A stretch of 64,000 nucleotides of DNA from Sphaerospermopsis kisseleviana NIES-73 (GTDB taxonomy: Bacteria > Cyanobacteriota > Cyanobacteriia > Cyanobacteriales > Nostocaceae). The number at the start of each line of letters is the position of its first letter. Position 1 is the stretch's first letter. A model generated the notes under the pieces. That model made no database searches. It worked only from the letters and a program-made list of their open reading frames with translations, and had not been told where the DNA came from. Of the stretch, positions 18,586 through 28,079 are shown in pieces. The stretch is from the NCBI RefSeq assembly GCF_002368075.1, contig NZ_AP018314.1, forward strand, positions 5,108,747 through 5,172,746. The letters run 5' to 3'. Made by a program: the position numbers and the translations under genes.

Positions 18586-20019
18586 TTAATTTTTCTGAAT
18601 TCCATAACACAAGCGACCAACTAACCATTGTGAAGTTTGATTTTTATCGTCAGTATTTTTTGCTCTTTCAGCTTTCATAGTTTCTGTTCTAATTTTCAAA
18701 GCCATAAAAAACTCTTCTAAATTATGCGTTTTTGAACCATCTTGTTCATTGCTTCTAGTTTGCCAATCCCATTCTTTCCACCAAGTAGGAATTTGTAGGT
18801 TTTCCGTCAAAATATCAAATTGTAGTTTATAAATACCAGGTTCAGGGAATTTATGAGGTTGGATGACAGCAGTAAAATTTAATTTATTTTCTTGAGGAAT
18901 AATTTGCCAATCTTTAAATTCAATGGGACTATTTACTGCTGAAATAGCATCAACTGCTGTAAAATTTTTAGCGAACTTATCAAACTTTTCGGCTTTAACT
19001 TGTGCTTTCAAGGAATTAGGATCAACAAATAAACTATATTCCGACGGTGCTATGTCCACACTATAATTAATTGTTAAACTATCTTGTTGACGAGAATCTA
19101 TTTGTAATAGTTCATAGTTACCTTGATTAACTTTACTAGCTGCAACTCCATCCTTAACTAAAGATAGAGTTCTTGTTATACCTTTAGGTGTTGTTGGTAG
19201 TGTTTCTAATTTAGATACTTGCTCAATGATATGATCAGGATGGAAAATCATTAACTTACTAATATCGCTATTAGCTAATGATTGATTAGAGTTATATTTT
19301 TGTAATTCACCAAAATAATATTTCACATCCTGGTAGGGTCCAATGAACAAAACATAAAATGGTCTGAGCTTTTCTGGTTGTTTACCAGAATTATAATCAA
19401 AAGTTTGAAGTTGATTATTTTTATCTATATAAACCTTACCATTAAATTCACTTTTAACAGCCCAAATACCGACAGCATAATCTTTTTTATCAGAATTAAA
19501 ATAAATATCTTGGATTTTTTTATTTAATTTAGTTACATCACCGCTATTTTGTTCTAAATCGGTAATTATTACCGTCATTTTTGGCTGGTTTTTGACTGAG
19601 GGAATAATAGCAGCATCTATGGGACTAGAGACTGCTTTAAATTTAGCGTTACTGCCATCATAAAAAACAGAAGTTGCCCCAAAACTATAATATTCACTAC
19701 TTGTAATCTTCTGCATGGGATTAGCAATACGATAATATTCAACTGGTAATTTCCCTGTTAATTCAAATACTGTTCTGAGAGATTTTAAAGCTTTAGTGTA
19801 GTTAGTTTCCCCATCTTTGACATAGCCTAACATCGAACCACTGCCATCTAGATAAATAGCCACATTCAGATTATCTGACTTACTAGCTGTTTGATTATTG
19901 ACAGAATTAACACTGGGAATATCACATCTTAACTCTTCTTTTTTGTTGCAAGCAACTAAAAAAACTGCAATTAATACTAAAAAAGCCCATTTTATACGCA
20001 TCATGTCATTTTTCTCCAT
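18586..20019 (-). CDS. vWA-domain lipoprotein
   Basis: 477 residues. The N-terminus is a lipoprotein signal (WAFLVLIAVFLVAC, lipid Cys at residue 24). A von Willebrand A fold follows, with the metal-ion motif NVAIYLDGSGSM (Asp58, Ser60, Ser62) and MTVIITDLEQNSGDV as a later strand. The C-terminal half has no motif I recognise (PTWWKEWDWQT; HNLEEFFMALKIR). It is divergent from the membrane-protein/tubulin-like genes across a 175-base gap. vWA proteins are known partners of Tubulin_2-family proteins in a putative membrane-remodelling system, so I place it in the same locus. The protein is probably on the outer face of the plasma membrane or in the periplasm. Confidence 0.78.
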   Translation of the reverse strand: MEKNDMMRIKWAFLVLIAVFLVACNKKEELRCDIPSVNSVNNQTASKSDNLNVAIYLDGSGSMLGYVKDGETNYTKALKSLRTVFELTGKLPVEYYRIANPMQKITSSEYYSFGATSVFYDGSNAKFKAVSSPIDAAIIPSVKNQPKMTVIITDLEQNSGDVTKLNKKIQDIYFNSDKKDYAVGIWAVKSEFNGKVYIDKNNQLQTFDYNSGKQPEKLRPFYVLFIGPYQDVKYYFGELQKYNSNQSLANSDISKLMIFHPDHIIEQVSKLETLPTTPKGITRTLSLVKDGVAASKVNQGNYELLQIDSRQQDSLTINYSVDIAPSEYSLFVDPNSLKAQVKAEKFDKFAKNFTAVDAISAVNSPIEFKDWQIIPQENKLNFTAVIQPHKFPEPGIYKLQFDILTENLQIPTWWKEWDWQTRSNEQDGSKTHNLEEFFMALKIRTETMKAERAKNTDDKNQTSQWLVGRLCYGIQKN

Positions 20020-20194
20020 TATTCAATATCAATATTTTGTTGGTTTGTTGCCAAAAATTAATACTTATTAAGTAATTTTACGGCTTCTTGTGTTGACATT
20101 CTTAGAATAATATGATTGTATAACAAATACTACTAATGTTAAATCTAAACAAAAAAACAAACTTCTAGATCAGTAGGAATTATAAGGAGGCCTA
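20020..20194. promoter_or_regulatory. Divergent intergenic region of the tubulin/actin-like locus
   Basis: A 175-base AT-rich spacer separates the vWA lipoprotein gene (minus) and the membrane-protein gene (plus). It must hold the promoters of both. TAAGGAGG at about 20182-20189 is a near-perfect ribosome site for the plus-strand gene. I cannot assign individual promoter boxes. Confidence 0.45.
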
Positions 20195-20665
20195 ATGAAT
20201 CCGTGGGAGATTATCAGAATCATTATATTTACTGTGATCGGTGCTGTACTGATGTTTTTGGGGCAGCGTCTCATATATGAAAATCAAATTATACCCATTC
20301 AAAAAGTCCCTTTGGATACATGGCTTGCTGCTGACTATACCACAGCTGCACTGATTATGTTCGGTGTTTGTCTGTTTTCCACAATTTTTTGGTGTGTGTT
20401 GGGAGCAATGAGTAAGTCTGGCGGTAGTAGCCGGGGTAAATGGTTGTTAATTTGGTTTTTGTTAGGACTGCTACCTTTACTCACCATTGCTTTTACAGTC
20501 TTTTACATCAATCGCAGCGATGAAGCGCAATTTTCATTAATGTGTTTTTTCTTGTTTGATGCTATCTGGTTGTATTGGTTAAATACCGCTACCAGTTCTC
20601 CTGAAACCGTCAAATACATTCCCCCTGGAGCTTTTTTTATCCGTCATAAACTAATGGGAGATTAA
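20195..20665 (+). CDS. Four-helix membrane protein
   Basis: 156 residues with four predicted membrane helices (WEIIRIIIFTVIGAVLMFLG; ALIMFGVCLFSTIFWCVLGA; WLLIWFLLGLLPLLTIAFTV; LMCFFLFDAIWLYWL). No family is recognised. A strong AAGGAGG ribosome site precedes the ATG. Its stop is 3 bases before the start of the tubulin-like gene, so the two are almost certainly co-translated. A natural guess is a membrane anchor or partner for the tubulin-like protein. Confidence 0.75.
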   Translation: MNPWEIIRIIIFTVIGAVLMFLGQRLIYENQIIPIQKVPLDTWLAADYTTAALIMFGVCLFSTIFWCVLGAMSKSGGSSRGKWLLIWFLLGLLPLLTIAFTVFYINRSDEAQFSLMCFFLFDAIWLYWLNTATSSPETVKYIPPGAFFIRHKLMGD

Positions 20666-20668
20666 CAA

Positions 20669-22171
20669 ATGTCAATTTATGTAATTGGAATTGGTGGAAC
20701 TGGTGCTAAGTGCATTGAAGCAATAATTCAATTAGCATCTATAGGACTTTTTAACGAAGAACCCCTAAATTTATTATTTGTTGATGCTGATGAAAATAAC
20801 GGTAATTTAGAACGAGCGCGAAAAAGTCTGAAAATTTATCAAGACTGCCATAAATTAACTTTGGCTGATAAATTTCCTTGGATGAAAACGGAAATCAGAG
20901 ACTTTGGTTTATGGTCGCCTTTTGCAAATACCAGCGTTAATAAAAATCTGAGTTCATTTTTTGAATATAACCTGCTCAAAGATGATGAACCAGCATTAGG
21001 AAATTTATTTGATGTTCTCTATACTTCGGAAGAAAAAGAAGCTAATTTAGATGTCGGTTTTCGGGGTCGTCCTGCCATTGGTGCGGCGGTAATGAGTCAA
21101 GTCAAACTTGATGCTTTAGATTATGATTCATGGGGTCAACTCCTGAACCAACTGCAAACAGATACAGGGGCGGGAAAACGACCAAAGGTATTTTTATGTG
21201 GGTCAATTTTTGGCGGTACTGGTGCTTCAGGCTTGCCGACAATTGGGCGATTAATTCATAATAAGTTAGAAAACCTGAGAATCAGAAGTAAAGTAGATAT
21301 TGGTTGTTTATTTGTTTTACCTTATTTTGGATTTAATCCGAGTTCGGCAGACAATTCAGAAACAGTTTATGCTCGGTCTGATCAGTTTTTATTAAATACA
21401 GAAGCCGCCCTGCGTTATTATGGTGGTCAGGCACAAGAAACTTTTGATACTGTCTATTTATTGGGTAATCAGAACTTATCTCCAGTTAAAGTTTTCAGTG
21501 TGGGCAAAAACACCCAACGTAATGATCCGCATTTTCTGGAAATGTATGCAGCATTAGCCGCCAGACAATTTTTATTAAACACAACTCCCCAGCAAAAAAG
21601 TGTAGTGTTAATGAACCGGGAGAATTTAAAAAATATCACTTGGCGAGATATTCCTGAACAAAAATTAGTCACTGCTGAATTAGTAAATGCCACTCGGTTT
21701 GTCTTTGCGTGGTTAGCTGATATTGCCCCACTGTTAGCAGAATGTAAGAGCATTGGAATTAAACAATTTCAAAAAAGTCCTCAAGGATTTTGGTTTACTA
21801 GATTCTTTCCAGATAAAGCTGTTTTTGGCAATAATCAACAAAAATCAGTTGATTTTAATGATCCTGAACAACAAAATGCATTAGAAATAATTAGTATTTG
21901 GTGTCAAGATTATTTACGCTGGTTATCACAAATTCATCAATGTGCTGACGAGAATATTCAATTATTCAATGCCAAACATTTCGCTAATAGTCCCATGAAA
22001 CCTGATTATTTATCAGATTTAATCATTGGGGACAGTCGAGATAAAAACCAAAAATCTAGGGATACAGTACAAGACTTGAAAAGACGATTAAATCCTGAAG
22101 CTATAAGCAACTTACCCAAAATAGGAATATTTGGACTGGCTAAGGCTTTATATATTGTCTGTCGTTTGTAG
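20669..22171 (+). CDS. Tubulin/FtsZ-like protein (Tubulin_2 type)
   Basis: 500 residues. The N-terminus YVIGIGGTGAKCIEAII (residues 4-20) is the first phosphate loop of a Rossmann-type tubulin fold, LLFVDADENNG is the next strand, and SIFGGTGASGLPTIGR (GGTGASG at 182-188) corresponds to the tubulin signature GGGTG(S/T)G. This pattern fits the Tubulin_2 / FtsZ-like group rather than FtsZ itself. The C-terminal 250 residues have no motif I recognise. In related systems the tubulin-like gene occurs beside vWA proteins, as here. Polymerisation and GTP binding are inferred, not shown. Confidence 0.78.
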   Translation: MSIYVIGIGGTGAKCIEAIIQLASIGLFNEEPLNLLFVDADENNGNLERARKSLKIYQDCHKLTLADKFPWMKTEIRDFGLWSPFANTSVNKNLSSFFEYNLLKDDEPALGNLFDVLYTSEEKEANLDVGFRGRPAIGAAVMSQVKLDALDYDSWGQLLNQLQTDTGAGKRPKVFLCGSIFGGTGASGLPTIGRLIHNKLENLRIRSKVDIGCLFVLPYFGFNPSSADNSETVYARSDQFLLNTEAALRYYGGQAQETFDTVYLLGNQNLSPVKVFSVGKNTQRNDPHFLEMYAALAARQFLLNTTPQQKSVVLMNRENLKNITWRDIPEQKLVTAELVNATRFVFAWLADIAPLLAECKSIGIKQFQKSPQGFWFTRFFPDKAVFGNNQQKSVDFNDPEQQNALEIISIWCQDYLRWLSQIHQCADENIQLFNAKHFANSPMKPDYLSDLIIGDSRDKNQKSRDTVQDLKRRLNPEAISNLPKIGIFGLAKALYIVCRL

Positions 22172-22234
22172 GCAGAAATTTCTGTAGAAAAAACTTTTTG
22201 TAGAAATAAATTTGTTGATGAGGAAAATTAGATC

Positions 22235-25200
22235 ATGACTAGTGCATATACTAATAATCAATCTGCTTTGTTGTTGCCAAAACTGAAAAATGATTGTGAT
22301 GTCACATCGGGTAATCCTGGAATTTGGGATACTCAAGCACCAAAAGCTTTTAATGATGTCGCTTCTAGTTTAGATTACAAAGCACCGGGAGCAGTAACCA
22401 GCGTGAGTTCTGTTCCCACAGTTTGGGCGCGAGCTTTATCAATGGAAATGGCATTACATAATGATGCTTACCCAATTCGAGAACAAATGATTACTCAATG
22501 GCAAGGAATGTTAGCGGTTTTAGCATTAGCAGAAGTCCGCAATTTTCCCATTAAATCCCAACTTTTAGAACTGGAAACAAAGAAAAGTAATCATGTTTTT
22601 GCTCGTTCTTTATATGAGCTTTTACCTGATCCTGTTAATACTCTTTATACATTTAATAATAACAAACATCCTTGGGAAGATTTATATGTTTTTACCTGTA
22701 ATGATCAACCTGTGGGGATGACTTCACCTAGTACCTTAGTTGTACCTTCAGAACAGGGAAAATGGGATAGTATACCTTGGTGGGATGCAAATACATTACA
22801 GTTAAAATCACCTCATAATTATCTTAACCAAACAGAAAAAGAACAGTTAGCGTTTTGGTTAGATAACCTCCGCAAAGAAATCAGAAGATATAACGGTGAT
22901 AGTAAAGCCATTGATAGAATTTTTGGTTTAGTTAATGGGTTTATTAATAGTTTGGGTGTGACAACTACACCGAACTTTCAATTTAGTAATAACCCCACAT
23001 ATTTTGAAGTTGAAATTAACCGAGGGGCGTTAACCGCGCTGAATTTACCTGTTAAGGTAGAGGTGAAAGAATCTAATGTTAGGGTGATTCCCAGTTTGAT
23101 GAAACCGAATGTTCCGCAATTGTTAATTATTGATCCTGATATTGCTACTGCTTGGAATGAACCACCACAAAATATATCTATTCACGAAGGTAAAACCTTA
23201 GCTGCTTTTCGTCCTGAAGATATTGGAACATGGAATAAAAGTAGAAAAGTAGTTTGTTTAGAATCGAAAGATTTATTTTTACCAGAGTTAAAATTTATTG
23301 ATCAAGAGGGAATTTTACCAGGTGCTTTACTACCTGAAGGTACACAATCTTTAGTTTTTAAGAATCGGAATATTACACCTTTAATTCCTGTGAATCCGAT
23401 TTTATTAAATTATTTCACCCCGGAGGATTTAACTAAGAAAATTAAATTACAATTGATTAATAATGGTGCAGGTGGTTCACAAGTACGGGTAAGTTTAACG
23501 TTACCTCTTTCTGGTGTGAAAGGTGGAAAAGTTCAGCAAATTTTTCTTTTAACTAAGGACTATCCTTTGTTAGAGGAGAATATTATTTATGAAGTTCCGG
23601 TGTTAGAGGTGTGGCCTGATTTTCGGGCTAAGGGTTGGCAGGAATATTATGGATTTTACTATGATGCTGAGTATGGGGAGGAGACTTTTCAGGTTAGTTT
23701 TCCCGGTGCGAAAGAAGTTCATTCTTTCAAAGAACGTAAAGGATCTTATCAAACAGTACAATTAGATGAATTTCCATCCTTTATTGAATGTAAAGACATT
23801 TATACCAATACAATTGGTTTAATTCTGTTAGCAAGTCCAGAAGAAGTTCCACTAACTGGTGAATGGGTAGTTGGTGTTGATTTTGGTACTTCCTTTACTA
23901 ACGTCTATGTTAATAAAAACGATAAAGTAACAGAAAGATTGAACTTAGAAATACTGCATCGTAAAATTACTTATGTGTTAGTAGAAACCAGATTTCCAGT
24001 TTTGTTTGAATACTTCATTCCTGAGAGTTTTATTCCTGTAGAGAAACCCTTTCCGATGTCTACAGTCTTAACAACAAAAGGAGAAAGAAACACAAAAACA
24101 GACCAATTAAGTCCAATTTTTGATGGTCGTTTATATATTCCCGCACGAAATCGCTTTTCACCCCAAGAAACCTGGATCAAAACTAATCTCAAATGGGAAA
24201 CTGAGAATTTAGGCAATAACCAACTATTCCTTAAACATTTAGCATTACATATTAGTGCTATAGCCGCTAAAAATGGTGTACAAAAAATTCAATGGTCTTT
24301 ATCTTTTCCATCAGCTTTTTCACCTAAACAAGAACAGAACTATGCCAAAACCTGGCAGAAAATAACTAAAGAAATAGAAGCCAAAACAGGTATTAAACAC
24401 AACAGCCCTGGTAAGGATGATGCAACTTATTTCCGTACTGAAAGTTTAGCTGTAGCCCAATATTTTGCTGAGTATGAAGATTGTAATTTAGTTAACTCTA
24501 CCTGTATTGATATGGGTGGTGCTACATCAGATATTTCTATTTGGCAAGATGATAAGCTAGTTCATCAATGTTCTGTGGAATTAGCAGGACGTGATTTATT
24601 TTCTCAGTTCATCGAAATAAATCCTAATTTTCTCAAAAAATTAGATATTAACCCCGATGAATGGACGAGATTGAAAGGAGTTGCTTTCAATGCCAAACTG
24701 GATGTTTGGATGCGTCTAGAAGCTGATAACTGGTTAGATAAAAAACGGGATACTTTGGAAGAAAATAAAGAATTTCAAGGTTTATTACGGTTAATGGCAA
24801 TAGGTATATCTGGCTTGTACTTTTATGTTGGTCAGATTCTATCTGTTTTATATCAAGAGGGTAAATACACTGTTGATGAAATCACTCCAGTCTATATTGG
24901 TGGTAATGGTTCACGTTTATTACATTGGTTAGCTGAACGTGGAGAATTTGACAAAAATTCAGAAATAAATGCTTTACTTAGTCGCATGATGAGTGTAGCT
25001 TCTGGTTTTACAGATACAGAAGAACCCACACGCCTAAGTCAAAACCCCAAAGATGAAGCTGCTTGTGGTTTAGTGTTAAAAGATAAAAAGCTCAAAGGTT
25101 TAAATAAAAAGGAAAAAGATCATGTAATTGCTGGTGAAGGTTGTGAAATAGATAATGAAACCTATAGTTGGCAAGATCGTTTAGAATTTAAGGCTAAAAC

Positions 25201-25507
25201 CATTTCTAAATATCAAATTCCTGAACTAAATCAGTTAAGATTGTTTCTGGATGCTTTTCATGCTAGTCTAGATGATTTAGGAATTGATGGAATTAAACCA
25301 CTAGAAGGTTATGAATTTGAAAAAGAATATCCAGATGATCCCGATCCGGAATACAATCAAAAGTTGTGGAAAGCTACAGTTAAGGAGTTGAGAAATTCTT
25401 TAAATTCCATTAAAGGTGATGTTGAAAGTATAGGTGAAGAACCTCCTTTTATCCTGGGCTTAAAGGCTTTACTGAAAGTTTTAGCTAGGGAATGGTCTGG
25501 TAAATAA
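22235..25507 (+). CDS. Large Hsp70/actin-like ATPase
   Basis: 1090 residues. The first ~330 residues form a module of unknown function (PTVWARALSMEMALHND; HPWEDLYVFTCNDQPVG). Residues ~345-540 hold a second region (GILPGALLPEGTQSLVF; WPDFRAKGWQEYYGF). The ATPase core follows: phosphate-1 VGVDFGTSFTNVYVNK (Asp549), phosphate-2 CIDMGGATSDISIWQ (Asp759), and the adenosine motif VYIGGNGSRLLHWL (886-899). The order and spacing are those of the actin/Hsp70 superfamily. A GAGGAAA ribosome site precedes the ATG, 63 bases after the tubulin-like gene. A shorter, degenerate paralogue lies at 28080-30272. Confidence 0.8.
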   Translation: MTSAYTNNQSALLLPKLKNDCDVTSGNPGIWDTQAPKAFNDVASSLDYKAPGAVTSVSSVPTVWARALSMEMALHNDAYPIREQMITQWQGMLAVLALAEVRNFPIKSQLLELETKKSNHVFARSLYELLPDPVNTLYTFNNNKHPWEDLYVFTCNDQPVGMTSPSTLVVPSEQGKWDSIPWWDANTLQLKSPHNYLNQTEKEQLAFWLDNLRKEIRRYNGDSKAIDRIFGLVNGFINSLGVTTTPNFQFSNNPTYFEVEINRGALTALNLPVKVEVKESNVRVIPSLMKPNVPQLLIIDPDIATAWNEPPQNISIHEGKTLAAFRPEDIGTWNKSRKVVCLESKDLFLPELKFIDQEGILPGALLPEGTQSLVFKNRNITPLIPVNPILLNYFTPEDLTKKIKLQLINNGAGGSQVRVSLTLPLSGVKGGKVQQIFLLTKDYPLLEENIIYEVPVLEVWPDFRAKGWQEYYGFYYDAEYGEETFQVSFPGAKEVHSFKERKGSYQTVQLDEFPSFIECKDIYTNTIGLILLASPEEVPLTGEWVVGVDFGTSFTNVYVNKNDKVTERLNLEILHRKITYVLVETRFPVLFEYFIPESFIPVEKPFPMSTVLTTKGERNTKTDQLSPIFDGRLYIPARNRFSPQETWIKTNLKWETENLGNNQLFLKHLALHISAIAAKNGVQKIQWSLSFPSAFSPKQEQNYAKTWQKITKEIEAKTGIKHNSPGKDDATYFRTESLAVAQYFAEYEDCNLVNSTCIDMGGATSDISIWQDDKLVHQCSVELAGRDLFSQFIEINPNFLKKLDINPDEWTRLKGVAFNAKLDVWMRLEADNWLDKKRDTLEENKEFQGLLRLMAIGISGLYFYVGQILSVLYQEGKYTVDEITPVYIGGNGSRLLHWLAERGEFDKNSEINALLSRMMSVASGFTDTEEPTRLSQNPKDEAACGLVLKDKKLKGLNKKEKDHVIAGEGCEIDNETYSWQDRLEFKAKTISKYQIPELNQLRLFLDAFHASLDDLGIDGIKPLEGYEFEKEYPDDPDPEYNQKLWKATVKELRNSLNSIKGDVESIGEEPPFILGLKALLKVLAREWSGK

Positions 25508-25579
25508 AGCGGTTTAAATATGGGCGATATTTTCGCCCTGATTGTTTTCTTTCAATTATCAAGTATACAGAGGTGAAAA

Positions 25580-26419
25580 ATGGAAGCTAATTCTAATATA
25601 TGTCCTGTTTGTAAAACTGAATACGGTGATCATAATAGAGAAGAAGCTATAAGTTATTTCCTTATATTCATAGTTTCTGAATTGAAAAAAGAAAATTTAA
25701 ATCTGAAAAAAGAGAATCAATCTCTACAAGAAAGATTAGAAAAATATGAAAATACTAATATTTCAGAAAATACATATAATAATCTAGCCGATAATAAAAT
25801 ACAAGAACTACTAAATCATTTTCAACACCCCTTAGTTGTTGAAGCCATTATTAAGATAATTAATGATTATTCTCAGGCACAAAATAATAAATTTCAGATG
25901 GAAAATCAAGAGAATTTAATAAATAAAGAAGAGGAATATATTAATCATGACAATGGTGAAAATTTAGATGAAACAAAAACTGATGATGAAGAAACTAAGA
26001 GCATCGCAGATAATTATACAGATTATTCTACAATTCTGACATTGCACGAACAGCAATTAGTAAATTCTTATAAGAATCCGGATTTCGATTTCCAGGATTT
26101 CCCGGAATGGATAATTAAAGTATCTGAGCCGGAAGAAAGTCAAACTAAGCGTTGGGGAGGCAGTAAAGAAGCAACAATTTTTCAACGTAATCGTCAAGGT
26201 AATTATTGGATAATCAATATAGATGATTGTTCATATATAGTTCCTCAAAGAAAATTTAAGATTAATGAATATAGCCAAGAGACATTACTCTCAACTTTTG
26301 ACTGTCGCGGTTATCAATCAGGTAAATCTGAAAATTTTGTATTGGTAAAACCAGGTAAAGTAACTGTTAAAAATCAATATGAATGGCAATTAATTGACCC
26401 AGGTATCTTACAATTTTAA
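25580..26419 (+). CDS. Zinc-ribbon coiled-coil protein with shared C-terminal domain
   Basis: 279 residues. The N-terminus has a single CPVCKTEYGDH knuckle, then a coiled coil (LKKENLNLKKENQSLQERLE) and an acidic linker. The C-terminal domain (about 197-279) has YWIINIDDCSYIVPQ, KINEY, FDCRGY, FVLVKPGKV, and ends WQLIDPGILQF. The same domain occurs in the next gene, in the 354-residue protein at 30269, and in the remnant at 27892. No signal peptide or membrane helix, so cytoplasmic. AGAGGTG before the ATG is a good ribosome site. Confidence 0.75.
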   Translation: MEANSNICPVCKTEYGDHNREEAISYFLIFIVSELKKENLNLKKENQSLQERLEKYENTNISENTYNNLADNKIQELLNHFQHPLVVEAIIKIINDYSQAQNNKFQMENQENLINKEEEYINHDNGENLDETKTDDEETKSIADNYTDYSTILTLHEQQLVNSYKNPDFDFQDFPEWIIKVSEPEESQTKRWGGSKEATIFQRNRQGNYWIINIDDCSYIVPQRKFKINEYSQETLLSTFDCRGYQSGKSENFVLVKPGKVTVKNQYEWQLIDPGILQF

Positions 26420-26438
26420 TAAACAATATGTGAATATT

Positions 26439-27866
26439 ATGCTAAAAACAAATCATATCAAATATATCTCAGTTTCTTTACTCATCTCTCTGATGGTGGG
26501 GTGTCAACGTCCTCCATTAAAATCAGAAAATAATAATGTTAAAGTTCAAGCTAACCCATCTCCTGTAATTTTACAGAACGTGGATGACTTTAATTCGATT
26601 TTATCCGCACATACCGAATTAAATAAATCAATAATTCAGTTAAATGCTAATCTCCAGAAAGTTATAGATGGTAACTTAGAAAGAAAAGAATTAGATTTTA
26701 CCGATTCAAATAAAAAAATAGTTCAATTGAAAAATGCTCTCACAAAAATTAATAATCCAGACAAAATAAAAAACCTCGCAGATATAAACAAGACAATTAG
26801 TGATATAGAGAACGCCATCAAACCATTAGAAAAGGGTTTTAGTGATGCTGATGTTACTCAAGTCCAACAAATTATTAAACTCCAAGAAACTCAAAATATT
26901 GCACCTAATGGTAATTTTAGGAAAAAAACACAGATACAGTTACAAAATTTTTTGAATAAAAAAAATGAAATATTAAACAAACAATTTGATGTAATTAAAC
27001 AACTAACAAAAAATCAACAATTATCGGATAATAATGGGATTGTAAGTAACTATCAACAGATAGTGTCAGAAAATCACAATCCTGCTAATCAAGATAAAAT
27101 TCTGATACCTAAATCTGAACTTGACAGGATTTATAAACTTCTAAATTTGACTGTCAGTGTAAATATTATGAGTTTTATTATCTTTGGGGGATTAATTGCT
27201 TGGTTATTTTATAAGTTGAACATATTGGAAACAAAACAAAATCATTCATCAAATAATATAACTCAACCAAAAAGAATTGTAAATTACATTGAAGGAGAAT
27301 TTACACAGATTAAACGGCATTTTGATAATTTAGATGAAAGGTTAAAAACCATAGAAAGAGGTTATCAAAATCCCCAAAGTCCCAGTTTATCAAATTACAC
27401 ATTTACGAATAATCAACCAATTAATACACCAGTTAATAGAGTAGTACATCCACTTAAACCCCAAACGGAAAATATTTATCAATCTCAGACATCTCTATCT
27501 AATCACGAAACCAAAATACTTACAGTATATAATAGTAAACCTCGTTCTTTATCTGCAAATGCAATCACTGTTGCAGAAAGTGATCACACAGTAGAACAGC
27601 GTCGTATTGGAAAAAAAGTTGCACCTATTCTAGAAAAAAATCAGTTAGGTAATTACTGGATAGTTCGAGAAGGAAATTATGAATATCTTGTACCCAAAGG
27701 CAATATTAAAATTAATGAGTATAATTATGAAACAATATCAAGCTGTTTTGAATGTATAGGATATCATCCCAGTTCTTCCAGTAGCTTTACATTGTTAAAA
27801 CCAGCAACAGTATCATCTATTGGACAACATTGGCAATTAGTAGAACCTGGAAAATTACAATTTTAA
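26439..27866 (+). CDS. Lipoprotein with internal membrane helix and shared C-terminal domain
   Basis: 475 residues from ATG 26439; the longer open frame back to 26394 overlaps the gene upstream and lacks a ribosome site. The N-terminus YISVSLLISLMVGC is a lipoprotein signal with Cys22. A long helical, coiled-coil-like region (30-235) is followed by a membrane helix around 240-262 (IMSFIIFGGLIAWLFYKL), a low-complexity linker, and the shared domain (about 395-475: YWIVREGNYEYLVPK, KINEYNYETI, FTLLKPATV, WQLVEPGKLQF). If both membrane features are real, the domain ends up in the cytoplasm, with the helical part outside. Confidence 0.75.
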   Translation: MLKTNHIKYISVSLLISLMVGCQRPPLKSENNNVKVQANPSPVILQNVDDFNSILSAHTELNKSIIQLNANLQKVIDGNLERKELDFTDSNKKIVQLKNALTKINNPDKIKNLADINKTISDIENAIKPLEKGFSDADVTQVQQIIKLQETQNIAPNGNFRKKTQIQLQNFLNKKNEILNKQFDVIKQLTKNQQLSDNNGIVSNYQQIVSENHNPANQDKILIPKSELDRIYKLLNLTVSVNIMSFIIFGGLIAWLFYKLNILETKQNHSSNNITQPKRIVNYIEGEFTQIKRHFDNLDERLKTIERGYQNPQSPSLSNYTFTNNQPINTPVNRVVHPLKPQTENIYQSQTSLSNHETKILTVYNSKPRSLSANAITVAESDHTVEQRRIGKKVAPILEKNQLGNYWIVREGNYEYLVPKGNIKINEYNYETISSCFECIGYHPSSSSSFTLLKPATVSSIGQHWQLVEPGKLQF

Positions 27867-27891
27867 TAACTAAAAGAATCAATTAAATTAT

Positions 27892-28073
27892 ATGCCAGCT
27901 AATAATCTTGAAAAAGTAGATTTTTCAGAACAGGAATGTTTAGAGTGTTGTTTCAAATTAAAGGAAGTAAGGTTACAATTAGGTTTTAATTACTCAAACC
28001 TGCTAAAGTGGTAATAATAGGTAATTTACAAACCTGGCAATTGACGGAGAAAGGAATTATTGAATTTGAGTAG
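27892..28073 (+). pseudogene. Decayed gene remnant carrying the shared domain
   Basis: A 40-codon open frame (27892-28014) is not the meaningful one. In another frame the DNA reads FFRTGMFRVLFQIKGSKV, a TAA, then LLKPAKV, LQTWQLTEKGIIEFE and a stop at 28071-28073. This is the C-terminal half of the domain found in the genes at 25580, 26439 and 30269 (LLKPAxV...WQLxExGxLxF). It is a fourth copy that has been truncated and interrupted. Confidence 0.65.
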
Positions 28074-28079
28074 ATGTAG

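Noticed and set aside
21469-21753. 94-aa antisense frame inside the tubulin-like gene
   Set aside because: Lies wholly within a strongly supported gene on the other strand and has no recognisable features.
26394-26438. Upstream extension of the lipoprotein gene into the preceding gene
   Set aside because: The added residues would place 15 polar residues before the lipoprotein signal and there is no ribosome site; ATG 26439 gives a normal signal peptide.
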